This document shows positions 1-8,787 of a stretch of DNA of 64,000 nt, in pieces (positions within the stretch are counted from its first letter, which is position 1; every line of letters starts with the position of its first letter). The stretch is taken from contig NZ_BAABJY010000002.1 in the NCBI RefSeq assembly GCF_039543545.1, positions 186,001 through 250,000 on the forward strand, in the 5' to 3' direction. Under the pieces are notes generated by a model. The model had not been told where the DNA came from and did no database searches. It saw only the letters and a list, made by a program, of their open reading frames with translations. Both the position numbers and the translations under genes were made by a program. Origin of the DNA: Luteimonas vadosa (GTDB lineage Bacteria > Pseudomonadota > Gammaproteobacteria > Xanthomonadales > Xanthomonadaceae).

Positions 1-107
1 CGGGGTTTTCCTGAGCGGATGACGGGGCGACCTGCCGCCACCTCCGCGCCGCCGTCGTGGCGCAGGATCCTCGACTGCCGACGGATCGCGCTGCCGGCGG
101 GGTGCGC

Positions 108-125
108 GCGCACGTCCCCGTGCGC
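108..125. other. Hairpin just upstream of recR
   Basis: A perfect 7-bp inverted repeat (GCGCACG / CGTGCGC, loop TCCC) ends 18 nt before the recR start codon. There is no T-run, so it does not look like a Rho-independent terminator. It may only reflect the high GC content, or it may mark the end of an upstream transcript. The rest of 1-143 shows no gene I can support; the expected upstream neighbour ybaB is not recognisable. Confidence 0.3.
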
Positions 126-143
126 TGAGGGCGGGTCCCGGTC

Positions 144-743
144 GTGACGGCGTCCCTGCTCGAACAACTCATCGAGGCCTTCCGCGTGTTGCCCGGCGTC
201 GGGCAGAAGACCGCGCAGCGCATGGCCTACCACGTGCTCGAACGCGAGCGCGAAGGAGGCGTGCGGCTCTCGAAGGTGCTGGGCGAAGCGATGGAGCGCA
301 TCGGGCATTGCGCGCGGTGCCGGGATTTCAGCGAAGCCGAGCTCTGCGCCACGTGCGCGAGTCCGTCGCGCGACACCCACCTGCTGTGCGCGGTCGAATC
401 CCCGGCGGACCGGATGGCGATCGAGCAGGCCACCGGTTACCGCGGGCTGTACTTCGTCCTGCAAGGCCGGTTGAGCCCGCTGGACGGCATCGGCCCGCGG
501 GAGCTCGGGCTCGAGCAGTTGGCCGAGCGCCTGTCGGAAGACCAGGTCCGGGAACTGATCATCGCCACGAATCCGACCGTGGAAGGCGAGGCGACCGCGC
601 ACTACCTCGCCCAACTCGCCCGCCAGCGCGGCGTGCGCCCCAGCCGGCTAGCGCATGGCGTGCCGCTGGGAGGGGAACTGGAGTACGTGGACCGCGGCAC
701 GCTGTCCCACGCGTTCGGCAGCCGCAGCGAGATGTACGACTGA
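144..743 (+). CDS. recR: Recombination mediator RecR
   Basis: RecR acts with RecO (also in this window, 30.6 kb) to load RecA on SSB-coated single-stranded DNA during gap repair. The 199-aa length is normal for the family. An N-terminal helix-hairpin-helix (LPGVGQKTAQR near residue 16) is followed by a four-cysteine zinc motif at Cys56, Cys59, Cys68 and Cys71 and then a Toprim domain (about 78-170, with the VESPAD motif). The start is GTG, with a GAGGGCGGG purine stretch upstream. The usual dnaX-ybaB-recR arrangement would place ybaB before the window edge, but no ybaB end is readable here. Confidence 0.95.
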   Translation: MTASLLEQLIEAFRVLPGVGQKTAQRMAYHVLEREREGGVRLSKVLGEAMERIGHCARCRDFSEAELCATCASPSRDTHLLCAVESPADRMAIEQATGYRGLYFVLQGRLSPLDGIGPRELGLEQLAERLSEDQVRELIIATNPTVEGEATAHYLAQLARQRGVRPSRLAHGVPLGGELEYVDRGTLSHAFGSRSEMYD

Positions 744-789
744 CCACTGCGGCGGCCCTGCAATGGCCGCCGTCCACAGGAGCCGCGCC

Positions 790-1137
790 ATGGCCGACAC
801 CATCTTCCACAAGATCATCCGCCGCGAGATCCCCGCCGACATCGTCTACGAGGACGAGCACCTCATCGCGTTCAAGGACATTGCCCCGCAGGCGCCGGTC
901 CACGTCCTCTTCGTGCCCAAGCGCGACGTGGCGACACTCAATGACCTGCCCGAGGACCCTGCGGTGGTGGGACGGCTGGCGACGGCCGCGGCGCGCTATG
1001 CCAAGGAGCAGGGACTGGCCGACGAGGGCTACCGGCTGGTGATGAACTGCAACGACCATGGCGGCCAGACGGTGTTCCAGTTGCACCTGCACCTGCTGGG
1101 CGGGGCGCAGCTCGGGCGGTTCGGGACGCCGGCCTGA
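790..1137 (+). CDS. HIT-family (HinT-like) nucleotide-binding protein
   Basis: A 115-aa histidine-triad protein; HinT-type members hydrolyse purine nucleoside phosphoramidates and acyl-adenylates. The fold signature is clear (IFHKIIRREIPADIVYED at the N-terminus, then VLFVPKRD, then NDHGGQTVF). The C-terminal active-site loop reads QLHLHLLGG, so the first His of the H-x-H-x-H triad is Gln97, while His99 (the expected nucleophile position) and His101 remain. ATG 790 was chosen over an upstream in-frame start because the family signature begins immediately after it. It lies 46 nt after recR on the same strand. The Gln substitution may be lineage-typical or may alter activity. Confidence 0.88.
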   Translation: MADTIFHKIIRREIPADIVYEDEHLIAFKDIAPQAPVHVLFVPKRDVATLNDLPEDPAVVGRLATAAARYAKEQGLADEGYRLVMNCNDHGGQTVFQLHLHLLGGAQLGRFGTPA

Positions 1138-1224
1138 CAGGTCGCCGTCCCTCGCCGCGGATCTCGCGCGAGCAGGGCGCCAAGACGATTGGCCTGGGCG
1201 GTAGGCGCGGCCTGCGGAACTTGC

Positions 1225-1719
1225 CTACCAATACCCCCACCACGGCCAGGGCGAGGGCCGGGTGACGACGTTGATGCGGTCGTACTTGGGCCACAGGTAG
1301 ACCACGTCGGCGGCGATGCGCGGGAGGCGGTAGTCGTAGCCGCCGATCTGGCGGTTTTCGTAGCCGTCGATGCGACCGGTGAAGGTTACCTCGCGATTCC
1401 GCTCGAACAGCGCGGGATCGTAGAAGCCGGCGCGGCAGGCGATGAAGCGTCCACCCGTGTCGTCGCCGGACCAGTAGTGCGGATGGCCGTAGAGGTCCAG
1501 CCGGGCAGAGAGCATCTCGAAACAGGTGCTGTTGGTCCGGGGGTCGACCTGCACGATGCGCCCGCCCCAACGCACCAGCGCACCGGTGCGGTCACCGGCG
1601 ACCGCGTCCTGCGGGCTGATGGGCAGGTATTCGCCCTGCAAGGGCCTGGGCTGCGAAGCGCACGCCGAGAGCAGGGCGCTGGCGACGGCGACGAGGATGA
1701 GCGGGGATCGGGACTTCAT
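1225..1719 (-). CDS. slp: Slp-family outer-membrane lipoprotein
   Basis: A 164-aa predicted lipoprotein. The signal peptide ends in LLSAC with the lipidated Cys at residue 20, and the mature part carries Slp-like motifs: an RWGGRI strand, GRFIACRAGFYDPALF and a following VTFTG segment. Slp proteins are starvation- or stationary-phase-associated outer-membrane lipoproteins of unclear biochemical role. The start is the ATG directly before the signal peptide; longer in-frame extensions upstream run back through the tgpA gene and are not credible. It is the last gene of the leftward moxR-DUF58-tgpA cluster, 61 nt after tgpA, so co-transcription is plausible. Confidence 0.85.
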   Translation of the reverse strand: MKSRSPLILVAVASALLSACASQPRPLQGEYLPISPQDAVAGDRTGALVRWGGRIVQVDPRTNSTCFEMLSARLDLYGHPHYWSGDDTGGRFIACRAGFYDPALFERNREVTFTGRIDGYENRQIGGYDYRLPRIAADVVYLWPKYDRINVVTRPSPWPWWGYW

Positions 1720-1780
1720 CTCGGGGCTCCGGTAGGCGTGCAAGGAATCGTACTGCTTGCCGTGAGATTCGACGACGGAT

Positions 1781-3778
1781 TCAGGGACGATGCGACCGCA
1801 GGTCGCGGACCAGCCTGCGCCAATCGAGCGTGCCAGCGTCGGGGTGAGCGTAGCGCCAATGCGCAAATCGCGCGCCGAGCGCGGCAAGCCCTGACGAAGT
1901 GGGGCGGGCCGCGACCACGCGGGCCACCCAGTCGCCGGCGGTTTCGTGCGTCGCGGGTGCCAGGCCGAGGCGTGCGTAGCGCCGCCCCAACTGGTGCCAC
2001 GCGCGCAGCACCGGATCGCGTTCGCGTTCACCCCGCGTGCTGAGCCACAGCATCCACGCCAGCGCCAGGCCCGCGGCCAGGCCGAACAGCCCGATCAGGC
2101 TCGCCGGCTCGAGGTCGTCCACGCCCAGCGGCTGGAGCAGTTGTTGCTGGCGGACGGCGTCGAAGCCGAGCATGAAATCGTTCCAGCCGCGGCGCATCCA
2201 GTCGCCCATGTCGTACACCGGCGCCAGGCCCGGTGCGGCGCCGGCCGCGCCACGGTCGTCCAGGGTGTCGTAGATGCGCTCAGGCGCGACCGCGGCGGTG
2301 GGGTCGACGCGTACCCAGCCCCTGCCAGGGAGCCAGACCTCGGCCCATGCGTGGGCGTCGGAACGGCGGAGCAGCCAATAGCCGCCGCCAAAGGGAACCC
2401 GGTAGCCGCCCACGTAGCCGGTGACCACCCGCGCGGGGATGCCGGCGGCGCGCATCAGCACCACGAACGAAGAACTGAAGTGTTCGCAGAAGCCGGCCTT
2501 CTGTTCGAACAGGAACTCGTCGACCGCGTGGCGGCCGGGGAGCGGGACCTCGAAGGTGTAGGCGAACTCGTCGTTGATCAGCGCCAGCGCGCTGGCGACG
2601 ATGGCGTCGTCTCCGGCGGGTCCGTCGCCATGTCGTCGCCGCCATTGCCGTGCAAGTTCCACGGTCCGCGGATTGAAGCCGTCGGGCAGTCGCAGCGCCA
2701 GTCGCCGCAAGGTCACCTTCAGTTGCGGTTCGAACCGCCGCGGCGGTGCGGACTGCATCCGCCAGCGCGTCAGGTTCGACAACGGTCGGTCCGCGTACAG
2801 GCCGTAATCGAGCGTGAGCCGCGTGCCATCGGGTGCAGCCAGCGGAAGATCGAGCGCGACCAGCTGGCGGCGGTCGGTGGGCTCGAGTTCCAGCTCGTAG
2901 TCGTAGCGCGCCGCGGAGGGAACCACCTCGGCGGGCGGGAGGTTGCGGAACCAGCCCGATTGCGTCCACGCGCGGCCGTCGTAATCCCAGAACACGGGTC
3001 CGCGCCAGTACATCTCCTCGCGCGGGGGTTCGTCGCCGTAGAAGGTCGCCCGCAGGGCGGGGGAGTCGTCGGTCAGGATGTCGAGCCATTCGCCAGGGGC
3101 CATCCGGTCCGACAGGCCGGGGCGCGCAATGGCGCGTTCGGGCACGCCCCAAAGCGGCGAGGCGATGCGCGGGAACAGCCAGAACGCGGCGAGCGCGAGC
3201 GGCAAGCCGATCAGGACCATGCGCGACACGGTCGCCAAGCGTCGCGTCGTCGCGCGCAGCGCGGCGCCGGCCTCGGAGGAAGAGACACCGGATTCCTGCT
3301 CCGACAGGCGCACTAGCGCCATGAGAGCCAGCATGGTCCCGGACAAGCCGAGGACCAGCGACATGGGCCCCTGGTCCAGGAGAAAGGTCGCGAAGGGTGC
3401 GAACAGGGCAAAGCCCAGCAGGCTGCGGGCGTCGCGCATGCCAAGGAGTTCGACCGGCTTGATCGCCAGCATCGCCGCCAGCAGCGCGCAACCGGTGTCT
3501 CGGCCGAAGGCGAAGCGGGCGCTCGACAAGACATAGCCGACCACCGCCAGCGCGAGCAGGATGCGGATCCATCCGGGCACCTTCACGCGCCAGCTCAGCG
3601 CCATCGCTGTCGCCCCGACGAGCGAGATCGCCGCGCCCATGTCGCCCGGTAGCTGGACCAGCAGGGGCAGGAGGCAGGCCGCCGTCGCCACGAGGACCCA
3701 GGCCCGGCTCGACCGGTCGAGCGCAAGCGGCGCCATTGGGCGAACGCGCGGCGGCAGGGACTCAGCCACCGCGTGCAT
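1781..3778 (-). CDS. tgpA: TgpA-like membrane protein with periplasmic transglutaminase-like domain
   Basis: A 665-aa protein with about six N-terminal membrane helices (residues 28-160 and 186-203), a periplasmic transglutaminase/protease-like domain and a last helix near 560. The catalytic triad is visible: Cys431 (GFCEHFS), His476 (AHAWAEVW) and Asp492 (RVDPT). TgpA is essential in Pseudomonas aeruginosa, but its substrate is unknown. The 5' end overlaps the DUF58 gene by 17 nt; an internal ATG 14 codons later is an alternative start. The moxR-DUF58-tgpA order is a conserved proteobacterial cluster, implying a shared envelope process. Confidence 0.9.
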   Translation of the reverse strand: MHAVAESLPPRVRPMAPLALDRSSRAWVLVATAACLLPLLVQLPGDMGAAISLVGATAMALSWRVKVPGWIRILLALAVVGYVLSSARFAFGRDTGCALLAAMLAIKPVELLGMRDARSLLGFALFAPFATFLLDQGPMSLVLGLSGTMLALMALVRLSEQESGVSSSEAGAALRATTRRLATVSRMVLIGLPLALAAFWLFPRIASPLWGVPERAIARPGLSDRMAPGEWLDILTDDSPALRATFYGDEPPREEMYWRGPVFWDYDGRAWTQSGWFRNLPPAEVVPSAARYDYELELEPTDRRQLVALDLPLAAPDGTRLTLDYGLYADRPLSNLTRWRMQSAPPRRFEPQLKVTLRRLALRLPDGFNPRTVELARQWRRRHGDGPAGDDAIVASALALINDEFAYTFEVPLPGRHAVDEFLFEQKAGFCEHFSSSFVVLMRAAGIPARVVTGYVGGYRVPFGGGYWLLRRSDAHAWAEVWLPGRGWVRVDPTAAVAPERIYDTLDDRGAAGAAPGLAPVYDMGDWMRRGWNDFMLGFDAVRQQQLLQPLGVDDLEPASLIGLFGLAAGLALAWMLWLSTRGERERDPVLRAWHQLGRRYARLGLAPATHETAGDWVARVVAARPTSSGLAALGARFAHWRYAHPDAGTLDWRRLVRDLRSHRP

Positions 3779-4742
3779 GGCCGGTCACCAACGGGGGCAA
3801 CAACGCAAGCGCGCGCAGGCAGGCGTGCCGGTGCGCGCTTCCACGCCCCGGGCCCAGCGTCGGTTGCCCGGGAAGTTCGAGCCGGTAGCGTCGCCCGTCG
3901 CGTTCGGCTTCGTCCACCCATCGCGCCAGGCGGCGGATCCTGCCCTCGTACGGCAGCGCCGACAGCGCGCGCCACTCGAGCACCACGTCGGCGCCCTGGG
4001 GCTGTTCGTATTCGCGCACCAGCAGCGAATCGCGCCTCGCCGACGGCTTCCACGCGATCGCGCGGCGCGCGTCGCCGCGGCGGTAGTCGCGCAGGTGGTG
4101 GACGTCGTCGCCGGCCGGGTGCAGGCGGGCCCTTGCCGTTTCGCCGCGCCCCTCCGGTAGCGGTGGGCCGTCGGGTTCCGGGGCCGGATAAACCAGCAGC
4201 GGTTCGCTCGGCCAGATGTACGCCCACGCGCGGGCGAGTCCGAGCGGTCGCGTGGTGGAGATGCGGACGCGTTCCAGGTCCAGCCAGCCGCGCATCCGCG
4301 TCGGCAACGACAATTCGGCTTCGCCGTGGCCCGCCGACAGGCCCAGCGGGGCATGGGCGGTGCCGTAGTGCACTTCGAGGCCGCGGCGATCGCGGCCCGG
4401 TTCCGCCGCGGCATGCAGGCGCAGCCGCAGCGGCTTGCCGGCGGGAACCGGCTCGGCGTCGATGGCCACGATGCGCAGGCCGCTCAGTTGCAGGTGCGCG
4501 GCGAGGAGGCTGCTGTGCGCCGCGCCACCGAGGAGCAGGACCAGCAGCAGGGCGGGGTTGTTGTTGTAGTTGAGCGCACCCACGCCCATGGTGAGCAACA
4601 GCCCCAGCAGGAACATGCCGAACGCGGTCGGCAGGATGTAGATCCGGCGTCGGTCGAAGGTGACCGGAAGGGTTTCAGGCTGCCTCGGCCTGGCCAGCGA
4701 TTCCAGCCGTCCGCGGAGTGCCGGCCAGCGCCCGTCCGCCAC
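3762..4742 (-). CDS. DUF58 domain membrane protein
   Basis: A 326-aa protein with two adjacent hydrophobic segments near residues 35-80 followed by a cytoplasmic DUF58 domain. The hallmark DUF58 segment (RDYRRGDARRAIAWK followed by LLVREYE, about residues 217-245) is intact. DUF58 proteins have a degenerate von Willebrand A-like fold and are encoded beside MoxR ATPases, which may remodel them. It lies 6 nt downstream of moxR and overlaps tgpA, so the three form one leftward transcription unit. No biochemical function is established for the family. Confidence 0.9.
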   Translation of the reverse strand: MADGRWPALRGRLESLARPRQPETLPVTFDRRRIYILPTAFGMFLLGLLLTMGVGALNYNNNPALLLVLLLGGAAHSSLLAAHLQLSGLRIVAIDAEPVPAGKPLRLRLHAAAEPGRDRRGLEVHYGTAHAPLGLSAGHGEAELSLPTRMRGWLDLERVRISTTRPLGLARAWAYIWPSEPLLVYPAPEPDGPPLPEGRGETARARLHPAGDDVHHLRDYRRGDARRAIAWKPSARRDSLLVREYEQPQGADVVLEWRALSALPYEGRIRRLARWVDEAERDGRRYRLELPGQPTLGPGRGSAHRHACLRALALLPPLVTGHARGG

Positions 4743-4748
4743 GGCCGC

Positions 4749-5702
4749 TCAGTCCACCGGCACGCTGTGCAGGATCGCCTTGGCGAGCGTGGTGTCGTCG
4801 CCGGCGTCGGCGTCGGCGACCAGCCGGTGCGAAGCAACGGCGCCGAACAGGGCCTGCACGTCCTCGGGCAAGACGTGGTTGCGGCCCAGCAGCAGGGCAT
4901 AGGCGCGCGACGCACGCAGCAGGGCGATTCCGGCGCGGGGCGACAAGCCCACGCGGACCCCGGCATGGCGGCGGCTGCGCGCCAGCAGGGTCTGGATGTA
5001 GGCCACCAACGCCTCGCTGGCATGCACGCCTTCGACCGCCGCGCGCAGGCGCAGCACGTCCTCTTCGCCGAGCACGGCGCTCGAGCGCGAGATCAGTTGG
5101 CGGCGATCGCTGCCGGCGAGCAGGGCGCGCTCGGCCTCCTCGCCCGGATACCCGAGGTTGAGCCGCAGCAGGAACCGGTCGAGCTGCGAATCCGGCAACG
5201 GGTAGGTGCCGGCGAGGTCGACCGGGTTCTGCGTGGCGATCACGAAGAACGGGCGCGGCAGGGCGTGCGTGGTGCCGTCGACCGTGACCTGGTGTTCGGC
5301 CATCGCCTCGAGAAGCGCGCTTTGCGTACGTGGCGGTGCGCGGTTGATCTCGTCGGCGAGCAGGACGTTGGCGAACACCGGGCCGGGATGGAATTCGAAT
5401 GCGCGGCTCCGCGCGTCGAAGATCGACACGCCGAGGATGTCCGATGGCAGCAGGTCCGAGGTGAACTGGACCCGCTGGAAGCCGAGGCCCAGGGTGGCGG
5501 CGAGGGCATGCGCCAGCGTGGTCTTGCCCAGGCCTGGCAGGTCCTCGATCAGCAGGTGGCCGTCCGACAACAGGGCGACGAACGCCAGCCTCACCTCGTG
5601 CGCCTTGCCCAGGACCAGGGTATTCACCTGCGCCAAAGCCGCGCGCAGGGAATCGCGCAGGGCGTCGGGTAGCATGTGCGGGCTTGCGGGGATGGCGGAC
5701 AT
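4749..5702 (-). CDS. moxR: MoxR-family AAA+ ATPase
   Basis: A 317-aa AAA+ ATPase of the MoxR subfamily. The Walker A motif GLGKTT lies at residues 57-62, Walker B (LLADEINRAPP) near 110 and the sensor-1 region (VIATQNPVD) after it; the C-terminal lid domain carries SPRAGIALLRASRAYALL. MoxR proteins are chaperone-like ATPases that mature or assemble partner complexes, here presumably the DUF58 and TgpA-like products. It is the first gene of the leftward cluster and diverges from the glycosyltransferase gene at 5808; promoters for both should lie in 5703-5807. Confidence 0.93.
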   Translation of the reverse strand: MSAIPASPHMLPDALRDSLRAALAQVNTLVLGKAHEVRLAFVALLSDGHLLIEDLPGLGKTTLAHALAATLGLGFQRVQFTSDLLPSDILGVSIFDARSRAFEFHPGPVFANVLLADEINRAPPRTQSALLEAMAEHQVTVDGTTHALPRPFFVIATQNPVDLAGTYPLPDSQLDRFLLRLNLGYPGEEAERALLAGSDRRQLISRSSAVLGEEDVLRLRAAVEGVHASEALVAYIQTLLARSRRHAGVRVGLSPRAGIALLRASRAYALLLGRNHVLPEDVQALFGAVASHRLVADADAGDDTTLAKAILHSVPVD

Positions 5703-5807
5703 TCAAGGCTCCGTCGTGGCGGCGGTGGCGTCGCGTCCGGCAACGGGCGCTCTGCCGGACCGGATGCCGTCACCGGGTTGCCGGCAGTGTAACGAGGACG
5801 AAGCGGG

Positions 5808-7670
5808 ATGCGAAAACCGGTGGCCACCTTCCCCGACGCGCGCGCGTGGTTCGTCGCGCTCTGGGTGCTGTTGACGGCCGCCAAGGTCGCGGTGGCCGCG
5901 CACCTGCCGCTTTTCGTCGACGAAGCTTTCTACTGGCAGGAAAGCCGGCACCTGGCCTGGGCCTATTCAGACCTTCCCGGTTTGACGGCCTGGCTGATCC
6001 GGCTTGGCGGGCTCGCGTTCGGCGACGGCGTGCTGGCGGTGCGCTTGCCGTTCCTGATGATCGCCGCGTGCCTGCCATGGCTGGTCGCAGGCATCGCGGC
6101 GCGCGAAAGCGAGCACGGAGATCCGCGGCATGCCTGGCTGGCCGCCACGGCGACGCTGTTGCTGCCGTTGGCCGGCACGCTCGGCGTGCTGGCCTTGCCC
6201 GACGTGACCCTGGCGCTGGCGACCCTGCTCTGCGTCGACGCCGCGACTCGCCTCCTGCGCGGCGTCAGCGATGGGGCGGCACTCGAGCTCGCCCTGGGGC
6301 TGGCGATCGGCGCGCTCAGCCACTATCGCTTCATCGCCGTGATCGGCGTCGGATTCGTGGCCCTGCTCCTGCTTCCGCGTGCCCGGGTCGTCCTGCGCGA
6401 TCCCAGGGTGTGGATTGCGATCGCCTTCGGCGCGGCGGCATGGACCCCGTTGATGGCGTGGAACTTCGAGAATGCGGAGGCGGGGCTCCGCTTCCAGCTG
6501 GTCGACCGCCACCCGTGGTCCTGGCAACCGGCCGGGGTCTGGTTCGTCCTGGTGCAGGCCGTGCTGGTGACGCCGCTGCTGTTCGTCGCGTTGTTGTGGT
6601 CGGGCGCGCGGGAACTGCGGGACGGCACCGAATCCAGGCGCCTGCTGGCGTGGCTCGGCGGATTGGTCATCCTGGGCTTCTTCGTGCTCGGCTTCTTCGC
6701 CGACACCCAGCGGGTGAGTTTCCATTGGCCGCTGCCGGGCTACCTGGCCTTGCTGCCATTGCTGCCGGCAGCGTTGGCGCGTTGGCCTCGGCCCTGGCGC
6801 GCAGCGACCTGGGCGGTGGCCGCGACCGGCCTGCTGTGCGCGCTGGCCTATTACGCCTTCGTCTCGGTGCCATCGGCGCGGGCCCAGTCCGCGGCGCTCA
6901 AGTGGTACCCCGCAAACTTCGCGGGCTGGGAGTCCCTGGCCGACGCCGTGCGCGAGGAGCGGGCGGCGATGCCAGGGGACACTCGAATCGTCGCCGACAA
7001 TTTCAAGATCGGAGCGGAACTGGGATTCGCACTGGACGATCCCCGCATCCAGGTCCTCGACCATCCCTTGAATCGCGCGCACGGACGTGCACCGCAACTG
7101 CGTTTGTGGGGCCTGGAGACCGCGGGACGGGAGGACTGGGACGAGAAGCCGGTGCTCCTGGTGGTGGGCGCGACCGATGTCGCCTACAAGTTCCTGCTGC
7201 AGCGTTACAAGGCGTTGTGTCGCCGGGTCGGCCCCTTGCCGCCGCCGCGCGTGGTCAACATCGACCACGGGCGGACGCGCTACCTCCTGTTCGCGTTGCT
7301 GCCCGGGCGCGAGACCAGCGCCGGATGCGTCGCCCCGGCGATGGCGTGGATCGACGCCCCGCAGCCCGGGGCCACCGTGGCCGGACGCTTCGAATTGTCC
7401 GGATGGGCATTCAAGGAAGGCGTGGGTATCGATCGCGTCGAAGTGCTGATCGACGGCGAAGTGGTCGCCGAAGCCGAGTACGGCCTGCCTGATCCGGGCG
7501 TCGTGGCGTTCTGGGGAGGGTCCAGCGATCCCGGGCAGCCGGACGTCGGGTTCCATGCCACGGTGTCCACGCGGGGCGTTCCGTCGGGCAGGCGCTGGCT
7601 GGGCCTGCGGCTCCACGGCCGCGATGGCAGCCTCGAGGATTGGAGCGAACAGCCGATCGAAGTGGAATGA
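5808..7670 (+). CDS. GT39/ArnT-like membrane glycosyltransferase with C-terminal beta-sandwich domain
   Basis: A 620-aa integral-membrane glycosyltransferase of the PMT/ArnT-like group. The first periplasmic loop has the expected acidic motif (LFVDEAFYWQESRHLAWAY, Asp and Glu near residue 40), followed by roughly ten hydrophobic segments to about residue 360. Such enzymes move a sugar from a polyprenyl-phosphate donor to lipid or protein on the periplasmic side. After a soluble region, the last ~105 residues (from AWIDAPQPG) resemble an immunoglobulin-like domain (GRFELSGWAF, VEVLIDGEVV), an unusual addition for this family. The acceptor is unknown. It is monocistronic by position. Confidence 0.8.
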   Translation: MRKPVATFPDARAWFVALWVLLTAAKVAVAAHLPLFVDEAFYWQESRHLAWAYSDLPGLTAWLIRLGGLAFGDGVLAVRLPFLMIAACLPWLVAGIAARESEHGDPRHAWLAATATLLLPLAGTLGVLALPDVTLALATLLCVDAATRLLRGVSDGAALELALGLAIGALSHYRFIAVIGVGFVALLLLPRARVVLRDPRVWIAIAFGAAAWTPLMAWNFENAEAGLRFQLVDRHPWSWQPAGVWFVLVQAVLVTPLLFVALLWSGARELRDGTESRRLLAWLGGLVILGFFVLGFFADTQRVSFHWPLPGYLALLPLLPAALARWPRPWRAATWAVAATGLLCALAYYAFVSVPSARAQSAALKWYPANFAGWESLADAVREERAAMPGDTRIVADNFKIGAELGFALDDPRIQVLDHPLNRAHGRAPQLRLWGLETAGREDWDEKPVLLVVGATDVAYKFLLQRYKALCRRVGPLPPPRVVNIDHGRTRYLLFALLPGRETSAGCVAPAMAWIDAPQPGATVAGRFELSGWAFKEGVGIDRVEVLIDGEVVAEAEYGLPDPGVVAFWGGSSDPGQPDVGFHATVSTRGVPSGRRWLGLRLHGRDGSLEDWSEQPIEVE

Positions 7671-7697
7671 GGGGCGTGCCGGTGGCGCCTGCCGCGG

Positions 7698-8273
7698 TCA
7701 GGGCACGGCGAACCCGGCCTGCCGCAGCAGCCGCGCGGTCGCGACCAAGGGCAGTCCCACCAGCGCGGTCGGATCACTCGTGTCCACGGCCTCGAACAAG
7801 GCGATGCCCAGCGACTCGGACTTGAAGCTGCCCGCGCAGTCGTAAGCGGGTTCGGTCGCCAGGTAGCGCGCGATCTCCTGCGGCTCCAGGCTGCGCATCC
7901 GCACAATGGTGGTGTCGACGGCTTCCAGGCAGGCGCCGCCACTGCGCACCAGGGCCACGGCGGTTTGGAACCGGATGGTCCTGCCGGACAGCAGGGTGAG
8001 CTGAGCCACTGCCGCTTCGTGGCTGCCGGGTTTTCCCAATGGTTGGCCGTCGAGGTCGGCGGCCTGGTCCGATCCGATCACACAGGCACCGTCGTCAACT
8101 TGACGCGCGACCGATTCAGCCTTCGCCCGTGCCAGGCGCACGACCAGGTCGCGTGGCGTTTCACCGGGCAGGGGCGTCTCGTCGACGCAAGGATTGGTGG
8201 TGTCGAAGGGCAACCCCAGGCGGGCGAGCAACTCGCGGCGATACGGGGACGTGGAGGCCAGTCGCAGCTGCAT
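7698..8273 (-). CDS. yceF: Maf-like nucleotide pyrophosphatase (YceF type, m7GTP)
   Basis: A 191-aa Maf/HAM1-fold house-cleaning enzyme. The N-terminus LASTSPYRRELL, the VDETPLPGETP segment, IGSDQAADLDGQPLGKP and CAGSFKSESLGI match the YceF subgroup, which hydrolyses modified nucleotides such as 7-methyl-GTP, rather than the dTTP/UTP-specific Maf subgroup. ATG 8273 places MQLRLASTS at the N-terminus as in relatives; longer in-frame extensions are rejected. It is leftward, 11 nt downstream of the small membrane protein gene, and converges with the glycosyltransferase gene. Confidence 0.92.
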   Translation of the reverse strand: MQLRLASTSPYRRELLARLGLPFDTTNPCVDETPLPGETPRDLVVRLARAKAESVARQVDDGACVIGSDQAADLDGQPLGKPGSHEAAVAQLTLLSGRTIRFQTAVALVRSGGACLEAVDTTIVRMRSLEPQEIARYLATEPAYDCAGSFKSESLGIALFEAVDTSDPTALVGLPLVATARLLRQAGFAVP

Positions 8274-8284
8274 GTTCAACGGAA

Positions 8285-8650
8285 TCAGTGCAGGGGCGCC
8301 CGGGCGCGCTCGATCTCCAGCAGTTGCTGGTCGATGCGGCGGCGCGCGGCGATCAAGGCGTCGCGGACGGTGCGGAGCTGGTCGAGTGTGGCCGCCTGGC
8401 CGTGCTGCTGCAGCCAGAGTCGCTGCCGGAGCATGTCCTGCATGGCTTCGCGCATCGGGTTGTCGTCGCTGCCGGCGATGGCCTCGATTTCCGCCCTCGC
8501 GGTCCGCAGGCGCGCTTCCAGGGTATCGGCGGCATCCAGGACCTGCGAGACGAGCAGGTGCCGGCGCCCGCTGCGCTTGCGCAGGCCCGCGGCCAGCAGG
8601 AAGGCGATGGCCACGATCGCGGCCAGGAGCAGGATGAGGGGCTGGGACAC
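8285..8650 (-). CDS. Small membrane-anchored coiled-coil hypothetical protein
   Basis: A 121-aa protein with one N-terminal transmembrane helix (about residues 4-22, LILLLAAIVAIAFLLAAG) followed by a basic stop-transfer patch (RKRSGRR) and a long, largely helical, coiled-coil-like region to the C-terminus. I do not recognise the family. GTG 8650 is preferred because it puts the helix at the start; an upstream start at 8755 would add 35 residues with no features and cross the yceD promoter. It precedes the Maf gene and is divergent from yceD-rpmF. Confidence 0.6.
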   Translation of the reverse strand: MSQPLILLLAAIVAIAFLLAAGLRKRSGRRHLLVSQVLDAADTLEARLRTARAEIEAIAGSDDNPMREAMQDMLRQRLWLQQHGQAATLDQLRTVRDALIAARRRIDQQLLEIERARAPLH

Positions 8651-8748
8651 GTGTCGCGCCGTGCGAGGGTGGCGTGCAGTCTGCCGCGACGCCGCCCCGT
8701 TCGGCAAATTCACCCGGCGGCACAAGCACTTGGCGAGCCCCGGAGGGT

Positions 8749-8777
8749 TTGACACCCGGGGGCCCGCCGCTTACCAT
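8749..8777 (+). promoter_or_regulatory. Strong sigma-70 promoter for yceD-rpmF-fab cluster
   Basis: A consensus -35 box TTGACA (8749-8754), a 17-nt spacer and a -10 box TACCAT (8772-8777). Transcription would be expected to start near 8784-8785, only 3-4 nt before the yceD ATG at 8788, so the message would be nearly leaderless. Confidence 0.75.
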
Positions 8778-8787
8778 TCCGCGGCTT

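Noticed and set aside
1..143. Possible ybaB tail before recR
   Set aside because: No frame gives a YbaB-like ending, and all three frames stop or lack family residues. Left unannotated apart from the hairpin.
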